Shown here in pieces: positions 1 through 5,566 of a stretch of DNA of 7,327 nucleotides. The translations under genes were made by a program, and so were the position numbers. The number at the start of each line of letters is the position of its first letter. The first letter of the stretch is position 1. Source of the stretch: Acinetobacter sp. (lineage in GTDB: Bacteria > Pseudomonadota > Gammaproteobacteria > Pseudomonadales > Moraxellaceae); contig SSHD01000149.1 of the NCBI GenBank assembly GCA_008017255.1, positions 1 through 7,327 on the forward strand, given 5' to 3'. Below the pieces are notes generated by a model that was not told where the DNA came from, made no database searches, and saw only the letters and a list, made by a program, of their open reading frames with translations.

Positions 1-242
1 AATAACCAATAGCGCATCACGCCTTGCATCAACAAAAAAAACGCCCCCAATGCCACGTAATAACGCCCCACGCCAGCCCAACCCAAATACAACCCCCATA
101 AAATGATCGCAATACTAATTATAGGGGTAAAAAAACGGCTGATCGGTTTTTTGCCAAAAGTCATTAAGGCGAAACCATCTTGCGATTCGGCTAAATTCAG
201 GTGATAACGTAGCGATAAACTTGGGCGCGGTGCGGACATCAT
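1..242 (-). CDS. Partial membrane protein of unknown function (N-terminal 80 residues), possibly YcxB-like
   Basis: An open reading frame on the minus strand starts at an ATG at 242 (a second ATG follows at 239) and stays open to the left edge, so only about 80 residues are visible. The first 35 residues are polar and include a YHLNLAESQDGF segment. Two hydrophobic stretches follow, at about residues 37-59 (FFTPIISIAIILWGLYLGW) and 61-80 (YYVALGAFFLLMQGVM), separated by a short turn with an arginine. This suggests an inner-membrane protein with a short cytoplasmic N-terminus and a helical hairpin. The layout recalls YcxB-family proteins, but that is recall and the diagnostic C-terminal part lies outside the window. 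No good Shine-Dalgarno sequence precedes either ATG. The gene lies only about 20 bases beyond the terminator of the flavoprotein gene, so it probably relies on a promoter within or just upstream of that terminator, or on read-through. Confidence 0.7.
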   Translation of the reverse strand, partial: MMSAPRPSLSLRYHLNLAESQDGFALMTFGKKPISRFFTPIISIAIILWGLYLGWAGVGRYYVALGAFFLLMQGVMRYWL

Positions 243-261
243 GACGGGGTTCTAAACTTGG

Positions 262-299
262 AAAAAACTGCGCTTATTAGAGCATAAATAATGCAGTTT
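262..299 (-). terminator. Intrinsic terminator of the methyltransferase-flavoprotein unit
   Basis: Read on the minus strand, AAACTGC (complement of 293-299) pairs with GCAGTTT (complement of 265-271), and the RNA then runs into a tract of six U (complement of 262-267, partly shared with the stem). Inside the outer 7-pair stem, TTATT/AATAA (complement of 287-291 and 274-278) adds five more pairs after a small bulge, with an 8-base loop. It lies about 48 bases after the flavoprotein stop codon. There is no T tract on the other side of the hairpin on the plus strand, so it acts in one direction only. Confidence 0.75.
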
Positions 300-346
300 G
301 AAAGCTCATGGCGCTGATTTTCTATATTTTTGCCAAAGCACGTGGA

Positions 347-1558
347 CTAGATTGTTAAAAAACTCGCCACGCCATGCCCTGCGGCACGACCTGTCGCAAA
401 ACACGCCGTGAGCAAATAGCCGCCGGTGGGTGCATCCCAATCCAACATTTCACCACAGCAAAACACATAGCGGTTGGACTGCAATTGCAATTGGGTCGAC
501 AAGGCCGCTTGTTGCACCCCACCTGCACAGCTAATGGCTTCTTCAATTGGGCGGAAGCCTTGCAATGGAATGCGGAGATATTTAATTTGAGCTGCCATTT
601 GCTGAGCATTTGACCATAGGCTTTTTTCAACAACCTCCCGAAGCAGATTGATTTTGACTGCATCTAAGCCCGCCTTCCGCCACAAGTTGGCTAAAGAAAG
701 TTTTTTATTGCCCTGCAATTTTTTTTCTAATTGTTCAAGGCTGACATCTGGCAATAAATCCAAATGCAACTGCACAGATAAATTCTGTGTCATGCACTGT
801 CTTAACTCACGCCCCAATTTATAAATCACCCCACTTTCAAAACCATAATGAGTGACTACAATATCGCCCTGCACTTTGGATGCAGTATTGACCCATGCAG
901 CAACACGTTTGAGCGGTTGGCCAAAGTACGGCTGCATAAATGGCGACCATGTTTTGAGCACGCCAACATTACTGGCTTGAAATGGCGCAATTTCATGCGG
1001 TTCTAACCATTGCCGCCATTTGCCATCACTGCCGAGCTGCGACCATGACACTGCACCACAGGCTAAAATTATGGCATCGTACTGCTGTGTAAAAATCTGA
1101 CTTGGATTTTCGATCGTCAGTTGATTATGAAATAAATCCACACAACGGTGCCGATAGTGGAATTTTACTCCGCTCGCCATTAAGCGTTTTAACCATGCTC
1201 GCAATAAAGGCGCGGCTTTCATTTCTACTGGGAAAATGCGCCCTGAACTACCAATATAAGATTCAATACCTAAGCTCTGCATCCAATTTTGAATGCAATT
1301 GGCATCCCATTGTGCGATCCAAGGGCGTAACCATTCAGCTTGGTCATAACGCTGTACAAAAGTTTCCAGCGCTTCGGCATGGGAAATATTTAGCCCAGTT
1401 TTGCCCGCCATTAAAAATTTACGTGCTGCCGATGGTTTTTGTTCAAATAGATCAACATCAATCGTATATTGGCTCAGCACTTCTGCTGCCATTAAACCAG
1501 CCGGACCTGCGCCAATAATCGCCACCCGCTTATTCGGCATACGGCTGCTCTGCTGCAT
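347..1558 (-). CDS. HI0933-like flavoprotein, PP_4765 (TIGR03862) type FAD-dependent oxidoreductase
   Basis: A FAD-binding oxidoreductase-like protein of about 403 residues, within the usual length of this family. The N-terminus has the Rossmann dinucleotide-binding motif VAIIGAGPAGL (about residues 12-22) and an acidic residue ending the second strand (DLFEQ, about 39). The family-typical MAGKTGLNISH block follows at about 50-60, then GRIFP, LACGAVSWSQLGSDG, and the C-terminal CGEMLDWDAPTGGYLL segment (about 368-383) that closes the FAD site. The physiological substrate is not established for this family, which is related to BaiN/YhiN. Four in-frame ATGs are possible (1645, 1585, 1558, 1540). 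I choose 1558 because AAGGG lies 4 bases upstream and the Rossmann motif then begins near residue 12. The start at 1645 would overlap the upstream gene by 116 bases. With 1558, the overlap with the methyltransferase 3' end is 29 bases, which suggests translational coupling. An A8 run lies in the coding strand near 719-726 (Glu-Lys-Lys codons). Confidence 0.88.
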   Translation of the reverse strand: MQQSSRMPNKRVAIIGAGPAGLMAAEVLSQYTIDVDLFEQKPSAARKFLMAGKTGLNISHAEALETFVQRYDQAEWLRPWIAQWDANCIQNWMQSLGIESYIGSSGRIFPVEMKAAPLLRAWLKRLMASGVKFHYRHRCVDLFHNQLTIENPSQIFTQQYDAIILACGAVSWSQLGSDGKWRQWLEPHEIAPFQASNVGVLKTWSPFMQPYFGQPLKRVAAWVNTASKVQGDIVVTHYGFESGVIYKLGRELRQCMTQNLSVQLHLDLLPDVSLEQLEKKLQGNKKLSLANLWRKAGLDAVKINLLREVVEKSLWSNAQQMAAQIKYLRIPLQGFRPIEEAISCAGGVQQAALSTQLQLQSNRYVFCCGEMLDWDAPTGGYLLTACFATGRAAGHGVASFLTI

Positions 1559-2177
1559 TTTGCCCTTGTAACGGCGCAAAATCATCAAAACGGGTCTGAT
1601 AACGTGCTGGTTTGGTGATAATAAGCTGTTGGCACAGTTCACCACGCTCTAAATATTTAATTTCAAAATGAGTGCGTGCCGAATCTGTTGCAATCACTTG
1701 TTTTTGATAGGGTAGTTTCCATAATTCAATTAATTGTTGTTCAGCTTCAGCAATATAGTTTGGAATATTACTGGCTAAGGTGATGCTGCCATTCGGTTGT
1801 AAACGTGATAGCAAAAACTCAAAAAATGGCATATTCAGCCAACGTTGTGCTGGATTATGCGGCTCTGGATTGGGATATAAAATAAAAAATTGTTCCACTT
1901 GCGCAGGAAATAAAGCATGCACCACCCAAGGCAAGGCATCGGCATGAATGGGCTGTAAATGTGGTCGCGGCTCAAGCAAATGCTGTTTTTGCATCGCCGC
2001 AAATTTCTCTTTAGTCCGTTCTAGCGCATAGAGCCGAGTTTGTGGGTTTTGTGCAGTAAATAACAAGGCGTGTTTGCCTTTGCCTGCACCAATTTCGACG
2101 CAAATTGGGCTATTGACGATGCTAGTAAAATCACGTGGGGCTTGCATACGCTGCGCTTGAAATTGACGAATCGACAT
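1530..2177 (-). CDS. TrmB-like SAM-dependent methyltransferase with divergent signature
   Basis: A 215-residue class I SAM methyltransferase-like protein, most similar by eye to tRNA (guanine-N7-)-methyltransferases (TrmB). The SAM-binding glycine-rich loop is VEIGAGKGKH at about residues 27-36. The acidic residue after strand 2 is in LYALERTKEKF (about 49-59). The post-IV motif reads LYPNPEPHNPAQRW (about 101-113), and the C-terminal THFEIKYLERGE (about 169-180) matches the TrmB T-x-FE...RG block. Canonical TrmB has an FPDPWPKKRHxKRR-type motif. Here Asp is Asn, Trp is Glu, and the basic KKRH run is absent, so I do not assign trmB; this may be a paralogue acting on another substrate. The ORF could open at a GTG at 2183, but the ATG at 2177 is preferred; neither has a strong Shine-Dalgarno. 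The flavoprotein gene overlaps its 3' end, and yacG diverges from it across about 90 bases. Confidence 0.8.
   Translation of the reverse strand: MSIRQFQAQRMQAPRDFTSIVNSPICVEIGAGKGKHALLFTAQNPQTRLYALERTKEKFAAMQKQHLLEPRPHLQPIHADALPWVVHALFPAQVEQFFILYPNPEPHNPAQRWLNMPFFEFLLSRLQPNGSITLASNIPNYIAEAEQQLIELWKLPYQKQVIATDSARTHFEIKYLERGELCQQLIITKPARYQTRFDDFAPLQGQNAAEQPYAE
1563..1567 (-). promoter_or_regulatory. Ribosome binding site deciding the flavoprotein start
   Basis: AAGGG on the minus strand lies 4 bases upstream of the ATG at 1558, inside the 3' end of the preceding methyltransferase gene. The next ATG (1540) has no comparable purine run upstream. The spacing is slightly short, so 1540 remains a possible alternative. 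Confidence 0.5.
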
Positions 2178-2256
2178 AATCACATCAAACTATCTATAAA
2201 TCGGGCTAAGTCTAACAACTCACAAAACTTTTGCCTAATCTATTTGCTTTTGTATA

Positions 2257-2261
2257 AAGGA
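2257..2261 (+). promoter_or_regulatory. Ribosome binding site of yacG
   Basis: AAGGA lies 7 bases upstream of the ATG at 2269, which is good spacing and fixes the yacG start. Confidence 0.7.
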
Positions 2262-2268
2262 ATACACC

Positions 2269-2460
2269 ATGCCACGCACCTTTCCCTGCCCACGTTGTGG
2301 CGAAGCGAGCCTTTGGGAAAATAACGAATTTCGTCCATTTTGTTCAGAACGCTGCAAAATGATTGATCTCGGCGCATGGGCCAGCGATGAATACAGCATT
2401 GCCACCCAAGACACCCCACAAGCCGATACCAAACGTGGTGAGGATGACTACGAAGATTAG
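2269..2460 (+). CDS. yacG: YacG family zinc-binding protein (DNA gyrase inhibitor)
   Basis: A 63-residue protein with the full YacG signature. The zinc-binding cysteines are C7, C10, C25 and C29 (CPRC and FCSERC), followed by [14 protein letters not shown] (about 31-44), which matches the conserved block after the zinc knuckle. The tail is acidic and probably disordered (ending GEDDYED). In Escherichia coli YacG binds GyrB and inhibits gyrase, and it is a small single-domain protein of the same size; the same role here follows from family membership. The gene stands alone on the plus strand, divergent from the TrmB-like gene and convergent with the hydrolase gene. Its last codons form the left copy of a direct repeat whose second copy lies across the stop codon of the convergent gene. 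Confidence 0.95.
   Translation: MPRTFPCPRCGEASLWENNEFRPFCSERCKMIDLGAWASDEYSIATQDTPQADTKRGEDDYED
2441..2459 (+). repeat. Left copy of direct repeat flanking the intergenic element
   Basis: AGGATGACTA followed directly by CGAAGATTA forms the last codons of yacG. The same two blocks recur at 2656-2678, separated there by an extra ATTC. Confidence 0.6.
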
Positions 2461-2464
2461 TTAA

Positions 2465-2658
2465 CCTAAGTTCGGCAAGGAGCATGATACTCGGAAACGT
2501 CATCTGCAACCTGAGCGAGACAAAGTGACTAAAACTTTGGCGTAGCGCAAGACGTAGTGGCTATCCTGAAATTGGGTGAGAACTTAGTAAGGACCCGACG
2601 AAATAATTCTTTTTCAATAGCTTAGATAAATATTTATGCCGAACTGAGGTGAGTTAGG
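2465..2658. repeat. MITE-like intergenic element with terminal inverted repeats
   Basis: The left end has CCTAAGTTCGGCA (2465-2477) and the right end has TGCCGAACTGAGG (2637-2649). As inverted repeats these agree at 12 of 13 positions. The inverted repeat extends if the right end is read as CCTAA, 9 extra bases, then GTTCGGCA, so that both outer ends are CCTAA/TTAGG (2465-2469 and 2654-2658). The roughly 190-base interior has no credible reading frame and is rich in short self-complementary segments, for example CAAAGT/ACTTTG at 2521-2526 and 2534-2539. It fills the gap between two convergent genes. It is too short to encode a transposase, so it would be a non-autonomous element or a structured intergenic repeat. 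Copy number cannot be judged from one window. Confidence 0.6.
2521..2539. repeat. Small hairpin inside the intergenic element
   Basis: CAAAGT (2521-2526) and ACTTTG (2534-2539) are perfect inverted repeats around a 7-base loop. No T tract follows on either strand, so it is not a typical intrinsic terminator. It is part of the secondary structure of the element. Confidence 0.4.
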
Positions 2659-2678
2659 ATGACTAATTCCGAAGATTA
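2656..2678 (+). repeat. Right copy of direct repeat flanking the intergenic element
   Basis: AGGATGACTA (2656-2665), then ATTC, then CGAAGATTA (2670-2678). Apart from the 4-base insertion it is identical to the left copy at 2441-2459. It includes the stop codon of the convergent hydrolase gene, and its first three bases overlap the outer end of the inverted repeat. Confidence 0.6.
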
Positions 2679-3320
2679 ACCCGCTTTACTCGCCACAAAA
2701 GGGTTAAATTGTTTTTCATAACCAATGGTGCTGATGGGCCCGTGCCCTGAAATAAATTGTGTTGCATCGGGCAAGCTAAAACATTCACGTTGTATTGAAT
2801 CTAATAACTGCTGATGGTTACCACGTGGGAAATCGGTGCGACCAATCGAGCCTTTAAACAACACATCACCTGTCCACAACAAGCCGTGTTTGGCATTGTA
2901 GAACATCACATGACCTGGGGTATGGCCTGGTGCAAAACGGACTTCAAATTCGGCATCGCCCAGCGTTAAAACCTCCCCACCCTCTAACCATTGGTCAACT
3001 TTAATCTTTTGCGGAATCGGGAAACCATAGCGTGCAGAAACCTCTTGGATCATATCTAACCAAAAGGCATCTTCTTTATGCGGACCTATCACTGGAACTT
3101 GCCATCTGCTAGCCAGCTCACCCACTGCGCCAGCATGATCCAAATGCCCATGCGTCAGCCACAAGGCTTTTACGTTCAACCCTAAGGCTTCAACTTCTTG
3201 CATCAGTTGTGCAGCATCGCCACCGGCATCAATCAGCACTGCTTCTTTACTGTCACTGTCCCACAAAATAGAACAATTTTGCTCAAAAGCAGTCACCGGT
3301 ACAATTTTGACTTGCAGCAT
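2676..3320 (-). CDS. Metallo-beta-lactamase-fold hydrolase, YcbL / glyoxalase II-like
   Basis: A 214-residue metallo-beta-lactamase-fold hydrolase, the length of E. coli YcbL. The binuclear metal site is complete: THGHLDH (H57, H59, D61, H62), APGHTPGH (H133), TGDVLF (D152) and SGHGP (H193). The segment GDVLFKGSIGRTDFPRGNHQQLLDSI (about 151-176) and the ending GHGPISTIGYEKQFNPF are typical of the YcbL (type II, short glyoxalase II) group, which lacks the long C-terminal substrate-binding domain of GloB. Activity on S-D-lactoylglutathione or related thioesters is known for some members; the substrate here is inferred. GAGG sits 5 bases upstream of the ATG. The gene follows hemH by 28 bases on the same strand and is very likely co-transcribed. 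No signal peptide is visible, so the protein is expected to be cytoplasmic. Confidence 0.92.
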   Translation of the reverse strand: MLQVKIVPVTAFEQNCSILWDSDSKEAVLIDAGGDAAQLMQEVEALGLNVKALWLTHGHLDHAGAVGELASRWQVPVIGPHKEDAFWLDMIQEVSARYGFPIPQKIKVDQWLEGGEVLTLGDAEFEVRFAPGHTPGHVMFYNAKHGLLWTGDVLFKGSIGRTDFPRGNHQQLLDSIQRECFSLPDATQFISGHGPISTIGYEKQFNPFVASKAG

Positions 3321-3348
3321 AAAAACCTCGGATAAAACAAAAATCGAC

Positions 3349-4365
3349 TTAAGCTTGTGCTAAGGTGTGATTAAGTGCCTCAAGATTAGCCTGCACCAAA
3401 CTGCTAAGCAAATCGATATGCGCCTGACGGGTATTCAAGGCAGCAATATAGGCATAATCGCCACCGCCTGCATGTTGAAAAAGCTCTTTGTTTTGAATCG
3501 CCAGCTCTTCTAGGGTTTCCAAACAATCAGCTGAAAATGCAGGGCTAATCACCTGTACCGATTGCACATTTTGTTCACCCCATTGTTGCAACAGCACATC
3601 GGTATAAGGTTTGACCCACTCTTGCTTACCAAACCGTGACTGAAAGCCAATCGCCCATTCATCATCTTGTAGCGTCAAGGCATTGGCGAGTAAACGTGCC
3701 GTGACTCGACAGCGCTCGGCATAGGGGTCACCTTTGTCGGCATAGGGCTGCGGAATACCATGAAAAGACATCAACAGTTTTTCTGCCTTGCCATGTTGCG
3801 CTTGATAGCTCAGCACACTGTCCGCCAAAGCCTGAATATACAGTGGATGTTGATAATAATCTTTGATAATGGTTAGACCCGGCAAATGCCGTTGCTGTGG
3901 AATCCATTTCGCAAAAGCATCGTACACTGGTGCGGTAGAGGTGGCGGAATATTGCGGAAATAAAGGCAATACAATCACGTGTTCTTGGGGATTTGCCGCC
4001 AGCTGCGCCAATACATCAGCAAGACTCGGCTGACCATAGCTCATGGCAGGTACTATCGTCAGTTCAAATTGTGGATGGCTGGTTTGTACACGCTGCTGAA
4101 GCAGTTGAGTTTGCGCCAACATCGTTTCCCGCATCGGTGAATCTTGCGACCAAATTGACGCATACGCCGCAGCAACAGGTTTCGGACGTAAGGTCAGCAC
4201 AAACACCCGCAAAATTACCCACCATAGTAATCTTGGAATTTCGATCACTCGTGTGTCAGATAAAAATTGCTTTAGAAAGCGCCGTACCGCTGGCACTGTT
4301 GCAGCATCTGGTGTGCCTAAATTTGCCACCACTACCGTTACTTTGGCTTTGTTTGTCGCTAACAT
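3349..4365 (-). CDS. hemH: Ferrochelatase
   Basis: A 338-residue ferrochelatase, the enzyme that inserts Fe(II) into protoporphyrin IX in the last step of protoheme synthesis. It matches the family from end to end: [11 protein letters not shown] at about 11-21, [18 protein letters not shown] at about 28-45, WSQDSPMR at 72-79, [17 protein letters not shown] at 133-149, and LLMSFHGIP with the catalytic His202. Then come [17 protein letters not shown] at 240-256 and [11 protein letters not shown] at 278-288, with conserved acidic residues including E286. Length is normal for the bacterial enzyme, which is cytoplasmic or loosely membrane-associated. The ATG at 4365 has a GCGGA purine run about 7 bases upstream. 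The hydrolase gene follows at 28 bases. A short inverted repeat lies in the leader. No Fur-like or riboswitch structure is evident. Confidence 0.97.
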   Translation of the reverse strand: MLATNKAKVTVVVANLGTPDAATVPAVRRFLKQFLSDTRVIEIPRLLWWVILRVFVLTLRPKPVAAAYASIWSQDSPMRETMLAQTQLLQQRVQTSHPQFELTIVPAMSYGQPSLADVLAQLAANPQEHVIVLPLFPQYSATSTAPVYDAFAKWIPQQRHLPGLTIIKDYYQHPLYIQALADSVLSYQAQHGKAEKLLMSFHGIPQPYADKGDPYAERCRVTARLLANALTLQDDEWAIGFQSRFGKQEWVKPYTDVLLQQWGEQNVQSVQVISPAFSADCLETLEELAIQNKELFQHAGGGDYAYIAALNTRQAHIDLLSSLVQANLEALNHTLAQA

Positions 4366-4412
4366 AGAGCGTCCGCTTACATGAACATGAGTTGAATCGT
4401 TTTTGCAGTTTT

Positions 4413-4426
4413 AACGCAGTTGCGTT
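4413..4426. repeat. Short inverted repeat in the hemH leader
   Basis: AACGCA (4413-4418) and TGCGTT (4421-4426) are perfect inverted repeats around a 2-base centre, in the 67-base gap between the DUF4062 stop and the hemH start. AGTTT/AAACT sequences lie just outside it. Neither strand has a T tract directly after it, so an intrinsic terminator is unlikely. A protein-binding site upstream of hemH is possible. Confidence 0.35.
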
Positions 4427-4432
4427 GCGAAA

Positions 4433-5461
4433 CTAGGGGGCAGTTTTAAATTGGAAAACTCGATTACTGTCTAAAATATTACTTTCTAGCAACTTCTGAC
4501 CTTTGCTGCTCAGTTGCCATAACATGCGCTGACGATCATCTCGCCCCGCTGGAATAATCCATTCATTTTGGCGCATTTGCAGTTTAATTTCATGCAAAGC
4601 ACGAATATTAATTTGCGCGCGCGAGACCGCATGCGCTCTTGGAAATACCTTTATTGCATCTTGCAAACCAGTTTCGTTTAAATATTCATTCATACGCTTA
4701 GAAAAATATTCTTCTGGGGTAGGAATAATAAATGAGCTACCCAAAACGCTAAGCAATTGCGCCCACGTCATTTTCCGATGGGTTTTGACTTCATTAAAAT
4801 TGCCATCTTGAAAGGCATGCATACGATATTCAAAGGAAAACAACTCATGCATCGACACTTTAGGTACGGTGGCAATTGGGTCTGCCGTTCGACCACTCAG
4901 CTCAGTTTCCAACTGTTTCACTTTGCCTCGTAAGGCATCAATTTCATCTTGTAATTGTTGGGTGTTTTGTGGACGTACCCAACCCACCACAGGGTAGCGC
5001 TCTAACATTTGCGGCATATTTGAACGCACTGCAATTTCTAAATCTCTTAAACTCCGATACCCCACCACTTGATCGACTTCGGTTTGCAATAGCTTTCTAA
5101 ATTCTTTAAATTTTTCTTTTAATGCCGCTTTGGAGTCATGTAAGTTCGGCGCACGTGAGTCTGGGTCTTCATGCATAAATACGATAACAGGTTTTTGTTT
5201 GCTTAAAGCGTAGATGTATTCCAAGTGCATATAGCCCACACCGGAAACCGATTGTTCGCCATAGCGACTGCCCAACAGCACGACCACATAATCACAGTCG
5301 TCAATCTGACGACGTGCAACAGAGCTGCTTAAAGGCGTGTGCTGCTCCAAGCCCCACGAAAAGAAGCCCATTCCAATCAGCGTTTGCATAAGCACCGCTC
5401 GCTCTGCTTGCATTTCACTGCCAGAGGTAGAAATAAACACCTGATAACGCGTATCTAGCAT
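4433..5461 (-). CDS. DUF4062 domain protein with coiled coil and uncharacterised C-terminal region
   Basis: A protein of about 342 residues. Numbers below count from the upstream GTG at 5467; subtract 2 for the ATG. The N-terminal domain (about 6-100) matches DUF4062: YQVFISTSGSEMQAER (8-23), GLEQHTPL (39-46), QIDDCDYVVVLLGSRYG (54-70), MHLEYIYAL (80-88) and KPVIVFMHED (92-101). This domain has an alpha/beta fold and is often found at the N-terminus of STAND/NACHT-type NTPases and in predicted signalling or defence proteins. Here no NTPase follows. There is a helical linker, a short coiled coil (about 168-193, QLQDEIDALRGKVKQLETEL), and a C-terminal region of about 130 residues (MHELFSFEYRMHAFQDGNF onward) with a possible winged-helix-like end (MLWQLSSKGQKLL). 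I do not recognise that region. There is no signal peptide or membrane segment. The ATG at 5461 is preferred because GGACGG sits about 5 bases upstream. The gene lies between murI and hemH on the same strand. Confidence 0.82.
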   Translation of the reverse strand: MLDTRYQVFISTSGSEMQAERAVLMQTLIGMGFFSWGLEQHTPLSSSVARRQIDDCDYVVVLLGSRYGEQSVSGVGYMHLEYIYALSKQKPVIVFMHEDPDSRAPNLHDSKAALKEKFKEFRKLLQTEVDQVVGYRSLRDLEIAVRSNMPQMLERYPVVGWVRPQNTQQLQDEIDALRGKVKQLETELSGRTADPIATVPKVSMHELFSFEYRMHAFQDGNFNEVKTHRKMTWAQLLSVLGSSFIIPTPEEYFSKRMNEYLNETGLQDAIKVFPRAHAVSRAQINIRALHEIKLQMRQNEWIIPAGRDDRQRMLWQLSSKGQKLLESNILDSNRVFQFKTAP

Positions 5462-5492
5462 AGGCACCGTCCCAATTTATTTATTCATAAAA

Positions 5493-5508
5493 TCAGCGCT
5501 GTGGCTGA
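5493..5508 (-). terminator. Possible weak terminator after murI
   Basis: TCAGC and GCTGA (5504-5508 and 5493-5497 as read on the minus strand) form a 5-pair stem with a 6-base loop, followed by UUUUAU. It lies about 60 bases after the murI stop and about 30 bases before the DUF4062 start. The stem is short, so it may only partially reduce transcription into the DUF4062 gene. Confidence 0.35.
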
Positions 5509-5566
5509 AATTTTACAAACAGATAACCCCATCCAAAGAATATAAATAGACTTCAATTCAACCATA

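Noticed and set aside
482..493. CAATTGCAATTG palindromic repeat
   Set aside because: It encodes alternating Gln-Leu codons within the flavoprotein and needs no further explanation.
1102..1518. A 138-codon open frame on the plus strand inside the flavoprotein gene
   Set aside because: It lies antisense to a well-supported FAD-binding protein, has no Shine-Dalgarno or recognisable domain, and its composition reads like an antisense shadow.
2231..2258. TTGCCT and TATAAA 16 bases apart as a yacG promoter
   Set aside because: Transcription would begin only about 4 bases before the yacG ATG and would exclude its good ribosome binding site, so this pairing is probably accidental.
2240..2509. Minus-strand open frames of 65 and 89 codons across yacG and the adjacent gap
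   Set aside because: They run antisense to yacG, which has a complete zinc motif and a good ribosome binding site, and they show no recognisable motif of their own.
3993..4367. A 124-codon plus-strand open frame inside hemH
   Set aside because: It is antisense to a complete ferrochelatase and has no independent support.
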